The notes: generated by a model not told the origin, from the letters alone. A stretch of 64,000 nt of DNA from Eupeodes corollae (GCF_945859685.1 NC_079149.1:62948991-63012990), one strand, 5' to 3'; shown: positions 33,311-45,145, counted from the first letter of the stretch. Numbers and translations: made by a program.

Positions 33311-36300
33311 GTAAGTATCCAACAAAATTAAGTATATTCTTGATTTTCTGAATAATTCTCGTGTCTTTTATAATGGTTGCGATCAGCATTCAACATTTAT
33401 TAGGTTAACATAATGAGCCTAGACTCTGCTATGGCTCTCATTTTAACAAGGTTAACAAATTAGAAATTTGTCCTATTTAGGCGTAGATATATCCTACAAA
33501 AATCAGAACAAAAAAGTATGTATATAAAACAACTTTCGTGTGTATGTGTAAAGGAGTTGTTCAAAGTTAAATTTTTCTTCATTTATTCTACGCAGGATCA
33601 CAATCTATCCTTTTGTGTAAATAGAATTCGAAATAATATTTATCAGAATTAAATTGTTCAAAAAAGAAAACCCTAAGTGTACAGACAAAAAACAAACCCA
33701 CCTGTTACGACCGCGACGAGAACAAAGTAGAATATTTGTTGTAGATAATAAATGCGAAGGAAATTGTTCCCTTTCGCTTTGCCATTGCCACCCTCATTTC
33801 TGCCGCGAGTTCTTCAAAAGCTTTTTGGCTGTAGCTAATGGTATTTATGTTTAATTAATAGATATTTTGTTCACTTCGATTATTTTTAGATTTTTGAATA
33901 AAAAAATGATGTTTACACACTTTCATGTGTTTTGTACCATGTGCTTGAAAAAATTCTTAGCAGGTTTATTGTTTGAAAATTGATTGAGAAAAAAGGATTC
34001 AATTATTCTTTTTTCTCAATAAACATTCAGACCCTTTTATTGCGAAGAGATTTCGTGTCTTAGGAAGGTCAATTTCATAAGTAGAAGGACGGACACGAAG
34101 AAATTGGAATGGCAATTAACAAAATTGTTAATTGTATGAAAAGATTTTCTTTTGACAATTTTGTTTTTACGCTGCACCTAAAAGAAGGTAGACAGAAAAA
34201 GACGGGTATGCTTTTATATTTTATTTGTTTTTCTTCGATTTCAAAATTATTTCTTCTGGTAATTCTACATATATAACTGGCGGATAACAATAGTTTGATT
34301 GCAGCTGTAAATAGTTTAGTGCGCTGCAATATGAAGCAATTCATGTAACGAAAAATGATATGTATAGCAAATTTTGATTAAATACATATTTATGTTTTCA
34401 AATAAATTGGGAATACACTTATTTTCGATTTCAATGCGAAAGATGGTTCCAATGTAAGTCTAAGTACCTATGAATTTCCAATTTTGACTAATGAAACTCC
34501 AATTAGCACCGTAGTATTAAAGTCTAAGAGCTTGTTGTTAAATTAGCAACTTTAGATTTTAATATTCTAATACGTATGAACAGCACATACCTAGTTAGAA
34601 ATTGAGCACCTTGTTTTACTTTTCATAAATTTAAAGGTTGTGCTGGCTGTTATATGTTAACCGCAACCCTTAACAAATATTTGTTTATAGGATAAAAAGA
34701 GAAATTCGATATTCCTACGTTTTTGGCTTCCAATAAATAGTTATTTTCTTAAAACCATTTAATTTTCAATTTATTTTGTTATTATGAAATTAGTTATGTA
34801 TATTTTATTTACACTACATATACATAGCACTGTTTTCATAGTACTTCATCAGATATGTTTAACATCTGTAAGCAGAAAAATTATAATTTTCGCCTGGACA
34901 CGAATTTAGCACATTAAACAGTTTCTTGATAAAATCTTACTTACCGTTATCAATTCTAAGTTTATCTTGGTATTTGGTAGAGAACCCTTTATTTTGCAGT
35001 ACAGAAGCAATTCTTGGCAAACTTTCAACCAAAGCCTCACATCGTGACTTTGGAATTGCATACCAAGCATTTTGAATCTCCGGCCACAATTGTGTTAAAT
35101 TGGTTGGTTTTTTTGCTCAATGTGATGTTCAACATCATTCCACAAATTCTCAATCGGGTTAATATCGGGTGATTGTGCTAGCCACTTCAAAACGTCGATT
35201 TTATTCACCTCTAAGGCACACTTCACACTTTGAAGTGTGTTTAGGGTCGTTGTCGTGTATGAAGCACCAAAATAACGGAAAATTGTCTTCTGCGTAGGGT
35301 ATCATATGATCCAACAGGATATCTCTGTACACGTTCTGGTCCATTCTGGTGTCAGTGTTTACGATTGAGACAACGCTAAACTAATTGGTTTGTCTAGGTG
35401 AGCTTTGGCAAACTGTAACCTAGATTTCAGATTTTTTTGTTGATGCAAGCGGCTTTCTTTAAGCAACGCACCCACGTAGATTATTTTCATTTAATCGGCG
35501 TCTTATGGTCCTCGAGGAAATATTTACTCCAAAGTTCGTTGAAGTTCGCTTCTAATGGCACTGGAGGCCTTAAACGGATCCTTGGTCGATATCCTATTAA
35601 TAATACTATCTTCATTTGTAGTTGTCTTTTTGGCCAAGGGGTTTTGTTTAACGTTTTTAATCACTCCAAACTTTTTGAAATGACGAAGAGCATTATAAAC
35701 CAGCTTCCTGGAGCATTCTAAAAACTTAAATGTGTTACCGTCCGCCCTTTTTATTTCATTTTTAAGATCAGACTTCTTTTTTCTTTGAGCACCATTTTCC
35801 TTTTGCTATGACTAATTAATTTTGTTTTTATTTTTTTTTAAATATAGAGCATTAAAGAAATGTTTAATTACCTCAAAAACTATTATTTCCTTTTTAAAAA
35901 ACACAAAAATTTAAAATACACTCTTTGATTGCAAAACGGGCTAAATGTATGTCCATCTAAAAACGACGCAAATCACAAACAATCTTTATTTTTTGCAAAA
36001 CGGTATTTTACTTTTCAATCATTTACACAGTGTAACAACATACAAATGAACCGTTACTTGCAAGTAATAAAGAATTGAAAGTGGAAAAAATACTTGTACT
36101 CTTTTCAATGTGCTAAATTCGTGTGCACCACTGTATGTACGCTGTTGAATTTAATGGTTGATGTAAAATTGTAAACCATATTTATTAAGGTCCATGTAAT
36201 GAATGTAATGCCAAAGGTATTGGATTAAATACTTGTTGGTGCCTTCTAAAGGTTTTCTTCATTGGTACTGTCTTTTGCGAAGAATTGAAAAACCCTCCAA

Positions 36301-39300
36301 GAGTAATTGATGTATTTAAAAGCGCTTTCTTAGATTAGCTCCACCTCTTCCCTGACATTACTTGCACAGAGGAATGGTTGAGATTTCCAAGTCACTAGTT
36401 CTTCGTTCTCAATGAGCTGTTCCGCCGCCTAATTTATTTATTTATACACTGGTTAACCGAGTATCAAGAGTTCGTATAATGAGGTCTTAATGTTTTTTAG
36501 TTGTTCATTAAACAATCTCTTATTTAGTGCATTATTCTGCATCTTAAGAATATTTAATCCATGTGCATTGGTATGTACATAAGTTTGTAGGAACTTCTGT
36601 TTTATGCAGTTTAGAAACATTAGTTTTCCGTGCGTTACCCCCATTTTGTACACTCTTGAATGACACTTTAATCCTTTTGGAAGAGAAAGATAAAGTCTAG
36701 GACATAAAGTTCACCAGATCCATATCCATTTCATCCTCACATTAAAGGCTCTATAGATCATTTTTTAAAAATCTATTCTATAAAAAATTATTTGGAAAGA
36801 TGCAAGGGGCTTTTCATGGTGCCACTCGAGAAATATCAAACTTAAACTACTGAGTGTCAAACATAACCACGATTTTGTAATGTTTTGATTGAAAGTCTTT
36901 TCAAAGTCCCATACCCCGCCTTGTACCGAAGAGATATATAGAGAATTTGGTAGGTTTAGCAAATACATGGAAAATACTTTAGAATCAACATCGCATTTCT
37001 CTGGGAAGCCCAGTGTTTAGAATTAGAGAAAAACAGGAACTTTTAAATTCTTAAGATACAGTTAACCGAAGCAGCGTCTAAAACATCAATAGATACAATG
37101 CCAGTCACTATAATGGCTGAATCACAAACACGCTTTAGCTTCGGCTTCGTCTGTGTTACGGTGGGCCTGCTTCGAGGTTGCTTTGAATGACATTTCTATT
37201 ATTTCATCCCTCCAAAAAGGAAATATTTTGTTTGTTGACATTTTTTTACAGCTGTTGAGCTGACAAACAAAGCAAATGTTCAGATAATTGAACTAGAGCT
37301 TCCGTTTGAAGTCACATAACGTTATTTTCCCTACGATTGTCAAACGAAACGTGAGGTCGAAGCTTCATTGTGATAGCACGCATTGAATTCCTACGGCTGA
37401 ACTCGTAAACGTCAGGCGAAGCCGAAGCTGAAGCGTGTTTGTGATTCAGCCATAATACGTCAATGGCCAATAGGGCTGAGGTGAGGGTTTGAACTAAATG
37501 CATTGCTAACAAACTGAAAACAAATATGTAGCTTTGAAGATGAATGCTAATTACCTGAATGGAAGTTTATACATTTGTTTAATTCCAATGGTATGTTAAC
37601 TTTTCTCTTAAAGAACACATGTCAGCCAATAAGAAACGAAAGACGGAAACGGTCTAGTCACTGATAAAGCTTCGGTTCCCATCGATCACCGAAATCAAGC
37701 ATCAGTGAGCGCGGTTAGTAGAAAGATGGAGGACCGTCTCGAAACCTACCGCGTGCTGTTCTCAGTTGTTCTTTCTTTCTGTCTGTTGTTCTTTCTCTTC
37801 TGTCTTGTATTAATGTTTTGTGTTGTTATCACCTTATATAGTCTAGTCACTCAAAGTGCTGTGTTCTCTACTCTATCATTTATGTTCTGAGTAGTGTGAA
37901 ATGTAATGTAATGTAAAAAAGAAACGAAAGTATATATTTTTTGTCAGTTTTTTATTTGATTTACATAAATTAAAGATATATACTGTATTTCATATAAAAC
38001 TGAGTGAATAATTAATTAATTAGTAGCTTTTCCTTTTCTATCGCATATGATACTAAGGGTATTTCAGATATTAATTTTTCATTTACGGTGAATCTTGATG
38101 CTTCTTATTGTGAAGGATATAAAGCAATGTTTAGACTTTAAAGTGGATTTGGCCAAGCATGTGAGTCTTGGAAGTCAAATGCCAGTGGGCATCTATGCCC
38201 TGAAAATTATTCGTTCACCCATAAAAATAATATTTCCTTATATTATAACTTATGACAGTTTTTGTTGTTATTGAGACCCATTCACCTAGACACTTTTTCC
38301 TCTTTTGGGGATTGGGGATTTCGTTTCCTATTTCTTTACTTTTTATCATTTTAGTAGCTTTAAACAAAAGTAAAAAGTGTTGTTTAATTTGTATAAGATA
38401 TGAGTCCCAGGAGAATATATAAAGGCAACTAATTAATAAATAAAATAAATAAATTGGGTGGTGCAGCAGTCCGTTGAGATCTAGAGCCTAGTGACTTACA
38501 ACTCTGGACCATTCCTGTTAGGGAGTACTTTTGTCGGGCATGGAGGGTCCCGTAGTTTCCTCTCAAGAGGCAGTACCCGTAAAAAAAAAAATTTAGATGG
38601 CATAGGCAGGGATCGAACCCAAAACTTCTGGCATGACAGTCATACACACTTCTTTTTTTTAATTAATTCTTATTACTTCAATCTTAAACCTATCTTAAGG
38701 CCGTGTGTGAATTGCGTTAAAATGTGTGTTAAAATTTAACCAGCGTTAAAATTTGAAACTAATGAGGTGAATAAAATGGGTTAAAATTTATTGAGCTGTG
38801 GAGCAGGTTAAAGTGTGTTAAAATTTGACGTTTCTATTGATAGAGAAATTTGTTCTTGCTTTTGCAATTTTGCATTCAAATCAAATGGAAATGGAGCAAG
38901 AAAAAAATCGAAGGCAGGCTGGAAAACCATACATAAAATGTAGGTTTGAAATTAATTAATTTATATAAATTCAGTGCTTTTGTTTTCTAGGGTCTCACGA
39001 AGAAAAAATAAAACTTATTCAAACTAGGATGATATGTTTACATCTAAAAATGTTCACGACATTTGATCTCATCGTTGTTGAAAATTGCATCGATGTCTTC
39101 TGAAAACACTTGAAGTCTTCCATAGCTTACACGGGTAATCTGCCTATAGAATTTATTATTGGAAAACTTTTAACTTGAACGTCACCTAATAACTTACCCC
39201 ACGCTCTCTTCTCTGTTTAATTGAATTTCTTGTTATAATGCTTTGATATTTTAAAAGATATAAAAGAATCACAGCAAAATACTTTAAATTTGTCATTTTT

Positions 39301-42300
39301 CTGAACCAAATACGAATTAATTGTTTTGTTTCTTTTGAAATGTATGACAGATACCAACAATTTTTCAGTGTTACCACACCGAATAAATCAATTAATCAAA
39401 ATGGAAATTTTGTTTGAATATTTTTGACTGTTGTTTTAAAATATGACATTAGAATCGAGAACAATAAATAAAAAAGATTTTTTTAGTTTCAGAGACTTTT
39501 TATTAACCCTGTTTTCTTAAAAGTATGTTTTGTAAGCGAAATTATGTTTCCGCGAAAAAGAAAACCAATTTTTGTACAGGGAAATTTCTTAAATTGTCGA
39601 GGGAAATTTTTTTAACCTGCGCAGAAATCTTGGTTAAAATAATTGTTTTAACGCAATTCACACAGCAAATGGCTAAATTTGATCCCACCTCAAAGAAGAC
39701 GTCAAATTTTAATTGTGGTAGAAGTTTTAACGCATATTTTAATGCAATTCACACACGGCCTAAAGCTAGACAAAAATTCATAAAACTAGCCTAATTAACC
39801 ATAACTTACAAATAACTTACTGGTCCCATACGGACACTCTAAGTAAGTCCTAAGCACTTACCATCATGCCACTTATTGCTACAAGACAACTAATCACAAT
39901 TACTCAATTCGGAACTATTCTTTGATCAAAAAGTTTACCAAAAATCTGATTTTTTTTACCAAACAATTTAGAAAACCTAGTTTTCACCAGGTTAGTCACA
40001 AATCACAATAAACTAAGTACATCACGTTATGTTGGTGTATAAATTCTTAATCGAATCGTCTTTCAAGATATTTGCTGTTAGTATAATCTAGCCTTTGCTC
40101 AAAATGTTCATTTTACTGAATGGAAAAATAGTTATACTTAAAAGTAAGGAATGTTAAACAAAATGATTCAAAAGAATCCAATATAAATCTAAATATGTAT
40201 ACGATTTAAAAATGAAATCTCCATTTAAAATAATAAATCTACGATTTATTTTACAGTTGATGCAGATGAAATCCGTCGATTGGGAAAACGTTTTCGAAAA
40301 CTCGATTTGGATAATTCGGGAGCGCTTAGTGTCGATGAATTTATGTCCCTCCCTGAACTCCAACAAAATCCACTAGTTCAGCGTGTCATAGATATATTTG
40401 ATGCAGATGGAAATGGCGAAGTAGACTTCAAAGAATTCATTCAAGGTGTTTCACAGTTTAGTGTCAAAGGAGATAAACTATCAAAATTACGCTTCGCATT
40501 TCGCATATACGATATGGATAATGATGGTTATATATCAAATGGTGAACTTTTTCAGGTATTATAATATTTCATATTATTTAAAAAAAATTATTTATAACTA
40601 TATATACATTATATTAAATGATTGTTCATGTGAAATATGTATAGACGTTGTGAGAAGAACAAAATTGCCAATCGGAAGATTTGTAATCCCTCACACGAAA
40701 ATAGACTTGAAAAGAAAATTAAAATATGCATCCACACTATGTCGATTGCAAAAACATTTGAGATATTATTCGCTGTCCACTTACTAATGACTTATGTATT
40801 AATAATCATATTTGCATCATCTGCTTTTGAAACTGATAATGATTAAGTTATAATCGTGGTACTCGTACACGCATATTTCATTTATTTATAATTCCTTTAA
40901 TACTAACGATAACAATTCTTAATACATTCTTAAAATCTAAAAACTTGAACTAGAGTGTTGGAAAATATTAATTTGCAATTTATACTTTTTATATTATCAT
41001 TTGGTGAATTAATACAAGAGTGAAATTTATTATAGATTTCAATTAATTGCTATGTACAGTGTGCACCATAGTTTTATCTGCTTAATTTAGTATTTAATGG
41101 TTTCTAAAGTTTTAACAACCAAGAACTGATGGCGATGAAAAAACTGCAATTACATCCTATGATTTGTCGAAGAAGGAAGATTTATGAGAAAAGCAAATGG
41201 ATCACGGAAAGCACGGCCAAATTTCTTAATAAAACCCAGAACTCTATTTGCTTTTTTAACTATGAAGTTAATATGTTCATTAAATGTTAGTTTAGGATAT
41301 AAAACAACACCCAAGTGAGAAAATATGTACATGTACTCTACTTAAAGGACAAGAATCAAACATGTAACTAAAGACGATTGGAACTTTTTTGCGTGTTAAA
41401 CTCATGGTTTTACATTTGTCAACATTTAAAACAAGACGAATATTATTGCACCATTCCCTAAATTATATTAAGTCTTCTTCTTTCTTAATTTCTTGAACAA
41501 TTTTAATGTTATCAGCATATATTAGGACAGACGAATTTTGTATGTTCGAAACCAAGTCATTTATAAATAAAACAAATAAAATAGGACCAAGTTGACTACC
41601 CTGGGGGCCACCAGAGTTCACAACAAATTAACTTGAACACTCATTACGAAATTAAACACTAGCGTCTATCTTGCAAATATAAGGAGATCCAGTTTATGAA
41701 ATAGTCGTTTAAACCTTGCTGTGATGGTTTTAAAAGTAATGTTTTATGACACAATTTGTCAAAGGCCTTGCTGAAATCAGTTTTTCAAAAACATCTAAAC
41801 ACAAGGACGTAAAGTGAAACAGATTAGTAACAGTTGAATTTTTTCAACAAACTATGATGGTTTTCACAGATAATTGAATTACACCGAAAAGAAAGGACGC
41901 TACATACGATTGACTCAAACAGTTAAGGTATCACAGATAGTTTAGCAATAGTCTGGTAGTTCAATATTTCGATTTTAGGACCTTTTTTGGGTACTAATAT
42001 TATGAAGGAGCGCTTCCAGATAAAAGGAAACAGCGAGTTACTTAACCCTGCAGTCGTCGCGCACCAAAATGTAACACCAGTCGTCGCATGGATTACATTA
42101 TGGTATCCATTTTAAGATTAGAATAAAACCAAAATGCTTTAATTTTTCCAAATTTATTTTGGCCTTAAAATGTATTTACATGTAATTACTATTTAACTGT
42201 ATGTCCTAAAAGAGACGAAAAATCCCCACGACAAGTTTCCTAGGAATACTCCATTTCGTATGAGTGGATAACAATAGTAATCCGCGCGGCGACTGCAGGG

Positions 42301-43007
42301 TTAAAGAAGTGTTAAAAAGAACACATAACAGATGTGCTAAATACGCAGCACTTTTCTTTAAAATGTGTGATAGTATACCGTCAGGACTAGGACTAAAACA
42401 TTCGTCAAGTTGTAGGATACTATAGATACTACAGCAACTTCACTTATAACGAAATTGATAGAATTTAATTTGATTTCATTGCAAATTCTATTGTAATACA
42501 AAATATTGACCGCAAATCACTTCGGTTTTAATTTTTAACTTAACTTAACTTAACTTTTTTATTGTTGTATGTGTTTGACCAATTCTTTTTTAATACTTAT
42601 TAATTGTGTTTTATTAGGCTCTTTTGGTCTTTTTAACTTAACTTAACTTAACACTAACTTAACAATTTCTTTTTAAGGTCTTGTTATCAGTTTTTAACAT
42701 TAATTCATGTGGGCCCTAAGGCTCTTTAATTTACAACAACTTACAATTTTGATTTTATTATTTACTACTCGTACGTTTAAATTAATTTATAGCTAGTCAA
42801 TGAAATTTATAATAAAAACACATTAATATATTTCAGGTACTTAAAATGATGGTAGGAAATAATCTTAAGGATACACAGTTACAACAAATTGTAGATAAAA
42901 CTATTTGCTTTGCCGACAAAGATGAGGACGGTAAAATTTCATTCGACGAATTCTGTTCGGTTGTTGGAAATACTGATATTCACAAAAAAATGGTTGTAGA
43001 TGTTTAA
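33271..43007 (+). CDS. CanB2: Calcineurin subunit B (regulatory subunit of protein phosphatase 2B)
   Basis: Binds calcium and activates the calcineurin A catalytic subunit. Coding exons are 33271-33310, 40257-40555 and 42837-43007. With an upstream ATG they give 170 residues, the family length, with all phases consistent. The N-terminus GNETSLPMEMCSNF carries the myristoylation Gly2. Four canonical EF loops are intact: 31-42 (DLDNSGALSVDE), 63-74 (DADGNGEVDFKE), 100-111 (DMDNDGYISNGE) and 141-152 (DKDEDGKISFDE). The C-terminus is HKKMVVDV. The protein is almost unchanged from Drosophila, and I choose CanB2 over CanB from recalled details, so the paralogue is less certain than the family. The 6.9-kb and 2.3-kb introns are packed with mobile elements. 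AATAAA occurs at about 43195. Confidence 0.95.
34889..36133 (-). mobile_element. Tc1-like transposon, decayed
   Basis: The right end on minus is CAGTGGTGCACACGAATTTA with TA outside. The left end keeps the matching inner part CACGAATTTAGCACATT but its outermost bases have changed. The minus strand encodes CFIHDNDPKHTSKC, NKIDVLKWLAQSPDINPIEN, LWNDVEHHIE, then the C-terminal end LPRIASVLQNKGFSTKY. The DNDPKHTSK and NPIEN motifs are the second D and the E of the DDE triad. Frameshifts at about 35115 and 35235. It lies in CanB2 intron 2, antisense. Confidence 0.82.
36368..36450 (+). repeat. tRNA-SINE tail fragment
   Basis: Carries the 3' module of the SINE family (GGAATGGTTGAGA, AAGTCACTAG, then GCCGCCTAATTTATTTATTT) including its ATTT-type tail. 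No tRNA head is present, so it is 5'-truncated or decayed. Confidence 0.6.
37114..37452. mobile_element. MITE family TGGCTGAATC, copy 2 (339 bp, TAA target duplication)
   Basis: The ends are TGGCTGAATCACAAACACGC on both strands, continuing TTTAGCTTCGGCTTCG on the left and TTCAGCTTCGGCTTCG on the right. It is flanked by TAA on both sides. The interior matches copy 1 (31147-31483) in inverted orientation across most of its length. No coding capacity. Confidence 0.9.
37643..37918 (+). mobile_element. 5S rRNA-derived SINE with 12-bp target duplication
   Basis: The first 120 bp or so (37643-37763) align with animal 5S rRNA: CGGTTCCCATCGATCACCGA (37673-37692), AATCAAGCA, GAGCGCGGTTAGTA, AGATGGAGGACCG and TACCGCGTGCTGTTCT. 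This keeps the type 1 pol III internal promoter region. A T-rich non-5S body follows, and the 3' end is a short ATGTA-type repeat plus As. Both sides carry AAGAAACGAAAG (37631-37642 and 37919-37930), an exact 12-bp target duplication. It is plainly a retroposed SINE of the 5S class (SINE3-like) rather than a 5S gene. It lies in CanB2 intron 2. Confidence 0.88.
38445..39880 (-). mobile_element. tRNA-derived SINE, composite copy 2 (interrupted by a Harbinger-like element)
   Basis: On minus: tRNA-like head GTGGCATGATGGTAAGTGC near 39868, the inserted A-tailed segment, the B-box half (TTTTGGGTTCGATCCCTGCC near 38610), the body, and the terminus GCACCACCCAATTTATTTAT near 38450. The segment 38699-39760 is a separate transposon that landed inside the insert. 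Confidence 0.72.
38699..39760. mobile_element. Harbinger-like element (1062 bp) with TAA target duplication
   Basis: The left end is GGCCGTGTGTGAATTGCGTT and the right end on minus is GGCCGTGTGTGAATTGCATT, with similarity continuing about 60 bp (TAAAATGTGTGTTAAAATTT versus TAAAATATGCGTTAAAACTT). TAA lies on both sides (38696-38698, 39761-39763). The empty site TCTTAAAGCTAG exists at 60193-60204 in another SINE copy. A short plus-strand start at about 38888 (MEMEQEKNRRQAGKPYIKC) may be a leftover of an accessory ORF. The interior otherwise shows no transposase. Confidence 0.88.
40257..40555 (+). CDS. CanB2: CanB2 coding exon (EF-hands 1 to 3)
   Basis: Acceptor TTTTACAG, donor TTTCAG|GTATTA. 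It completes Phe15 and runs to Gln114, holding the first three calcium loops. The frame is continuous with no substitutions at calcium-binding positions. Confidence 0.95.
41100..42440 (-). mobile_element. Non-LTR retrotransposon RT remnant (Jockey-like)
   Basis: The minus strand in shifting frames gives PSPDGI near 42375, FSKAFDKLCHKTLLLK, FINWISLYLQ, SGGPQGSQLGPILFVLFIND and YADNIKIVQEI. Then come NIRLVLNVDKCKTMSLTRKK and LGVVLYPKLTFNEHINFIVK, ANRVLGFIKKFGRAF. The active site reads YADN instead of YADD. It lies in CanB2 intron 3, antisense, and is interrupted by a TTAA-flanked MITE at 42046-42300. Confidence 0.85.
42046..42300. mobile_element. piggyBac-type MITE (255 bp, TTAA target)
   Basis: TTAA on both sides (42042-42045, 42301-42304). 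The left end is CCCTGCAGTCGTCGCGC and the right end on minus is CCCTGCAGTCGCCGCGC. The TTAA target and CCCT ends fit the piggyBac superfamily. The interior is non-coding. It sits inside an RT remnant. Confidence 0.85.
42535..42668. repeat. Short AACTT/TTAAC tracts
   Basis: Two tracts of AACTTAACTTAACTTAAC type at about 42536-42557 and 42635-42668. Simple sequence in CanB2 intron 3. Confidence 0.7.
42837..43007 (+). CDS. CanB2: CanB2 last coding exon (EF-hand 4, C-terminus)
   Basis: Acceptor ATTTCAG, phase 0. Encodes VLKMMVGNNLKDTQLQQIV through DKDEDGKISFDE to HKKMVVDV and stop at 43005-43007. Confidence 0.95.
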   Translation, partial: VLKMMVGNNLKDTQLQQIVDKTICFADKDEDGKISFDEFCSVVGNTDIHKKMVVDV

Positions 43008-44980
43008 GTTAATGTATGCCATGTTTAAATTTTTATACATTACTTTTTGTCATGTTTTGTATTTTTTAGACCATGTTCTTAAATCTTGTATTTTTTTAAA
43101 ACTAACATCAAAATTGTTTTCCTCATATTAAATATAAAATATATACTTTAAAAAGTCTTTTTATATATAAATGTAAATGAAAAAAACAAAAAAGAATAAA
43201 TAATAATGAAACAAACAATTTTGGGAATATATATTGAAACAAAAAGAAAAACTTGATATGATTTAGCAAAAACTCGAAAATAACGTTTTATATGTAAATC
43301 AATCTTTCATTTCTCATTTTATTGATAGCACTTTAAATATAAATGAAAGATGATCAAAATATTATTGAACAACTAACACAACTGAAACAAATTTAACAAT
43401 ACCAAAAAGGTTTTTTCATTTCTTTCTAGCAAAAGATATCAATATAAAATTAAAAAGCAAACATTTTCTACTTCAAACTTAATACTTATATTTAAGTAAT
43501 TAAAAAAAAATCTATAATAAATATTAAAGGAACAACATTAGGATCATTAGAAAAATTACATACAAATTAATAAATAATAATTATTATAGTAAAGCAAAAC
43601 AGAAACTAACACGAAAGATTCCCTTTTTAATAAAATGCATGTTAAATAAATTGAAAAAGAAAACTGTTACACCTCTCCCGTTTTTTCACATACTTTTTTT
43701 TTTCAAAATTAACTTGTTTTATTTAATATGTCGTTTTGAACAAATATTAAATGAATACTTTTATATTTCTTGCATTTTTTGTAAATTGTAAAAAGAGTAA
43801 AAATTATTTTACATATAACTCTAGTCAACGTGAATTTTTTAAATCCTTTTTACTGTCATAAGGTTTTATTTTTTATTTGCCATATATAATGTTAATAGAA
43901 AACAAAGAATAAATATTTTTACAATATGTATATTATTTTTTTTGTTTAATATGAAGATTTTTGGTTTTGTTTATATTTTTTTTCAATATTATTTTGTTCT
44001 TTTTGAGAATATTTTGTATGGTTTTGTATGCCCTTATTTTTAATTCGTTCCAAAATCAATTTCATAGGTTCCCGAGATATCGATTATTCGAATTCTGAAA
44101 CCTTCTCTTCGAATTGATTCAAGTTGAAGACATTTACAATTTGTTTAAAGGCATAATTTTGCTACTGTAGAGTTATATTTTGGGGGCACGTTATTGCCCA
44201 TTCTCTCAATATATTTACCTGTGATTTGGCTATGATTTTACTTAACTATATACTTTTCTATATCGATCTTTCATCTTCACATAGGTGCATACATTTCTAA
44301 AAGCCCATTGTCATTTAGGTATTGCAGTCAATACCATTCTGGCCTCGGCCAAGAGTACCTACCCTATGGTTCGTCCTGTTGATTCATGACTTCAATTAAA
44401 ATTCGAAATTGTCCAAATCTACAGCTCTGCCAAACCAAACTTACAGCCCTTTTTTGCTATTCGATTCGATCCCATAAGTTCTATCCACCTTTTATTTCAT
44501 GGGTCCCAAATTTATTATTGTTTAAATCTATTTATTTTAAACTCTTTATACATTTTTTGTTTCAACTCATATTTGGGAATATTTGTATTTTTTTTTGAAT
44601 TTCACATCGATGTGTTTTATTTGACGGATGATGGAATACACATTACACACAGTGAACTTTTAGCAAAATAGGGCTGGTATAGTTATAATTAAATACGCTT
44701 TTCTTAAACATAATATTCTATCAATATAATTTGTATTTTTATTTAAATACTATCAATGCAATATTATCTTTATTTTTGTTTTAAATCAAATTCCATCTTT
44801 GTTACCTATATGAAATTTTACATATTACAGGATTAAATCTTAAATGTAAATTATTTTTAGAATAATAAATATGAATCTAAATAAATGCTAATTTAAAAAA
44901 AAAAGATTTTTTTTTAACAATTCTCTAGTTGGTGTCTATTTCTATTAACTAGCAACCCCAGCCGACATCTAGCCTTACAT
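43008..44980. other. CanB2 3' UTR and flank
   Basis: Very AT-rich 3' flank with AATAAA near 43195 and several later. No recognised gene or element up to the dispersed repeat at 44985. Confidence 0.45.
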
Positions 44981-44984
44981 TGAT

Positions 44985-45145
44985 TGACATAAACAGAGTT
45001 GATTTAATAAATGACAATTAACTCTAGATCTGTCAAAAAACAAATTGATTTATTTTTGAATTGAGATCGAATCTGCTGATCTGGATTTTTCGGCAGATTC
45101 ACCCCTTTCTGCACAAAACTAATACAATTTTTAAAAAATATTTAG
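44985..45145 (-). repeat. Dispersed MITE-like repeat, copy B
   Basis: Minus-strand counterpart of 18431-18600: ATTGTATTAGT, AAAGGGGTGAATCTGCCGAA, then TTTTTGACAGATCT. Confidence 0.5.

Noticed and set aside
37643..37763. Functional 5S rRNA gene
   Set aside because: Many substitutions, joined to a non-5S body, and flanked by a target duplication: a SINE, not a gene.
37705..37890. Plus-strand open frame of 61 codons with a hydrophobic second half
   Set aside because: It lies inside the 5S-derived SINE (5S part plus T-rich body), and the hydrophobicity comes from the T-rich DNA.
42535..42668. Interstitial telomere repeat
   Set aside because: AACTT/TTAAC units are not a known insect telomere unit. 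Short simple sequence is enough explanation.
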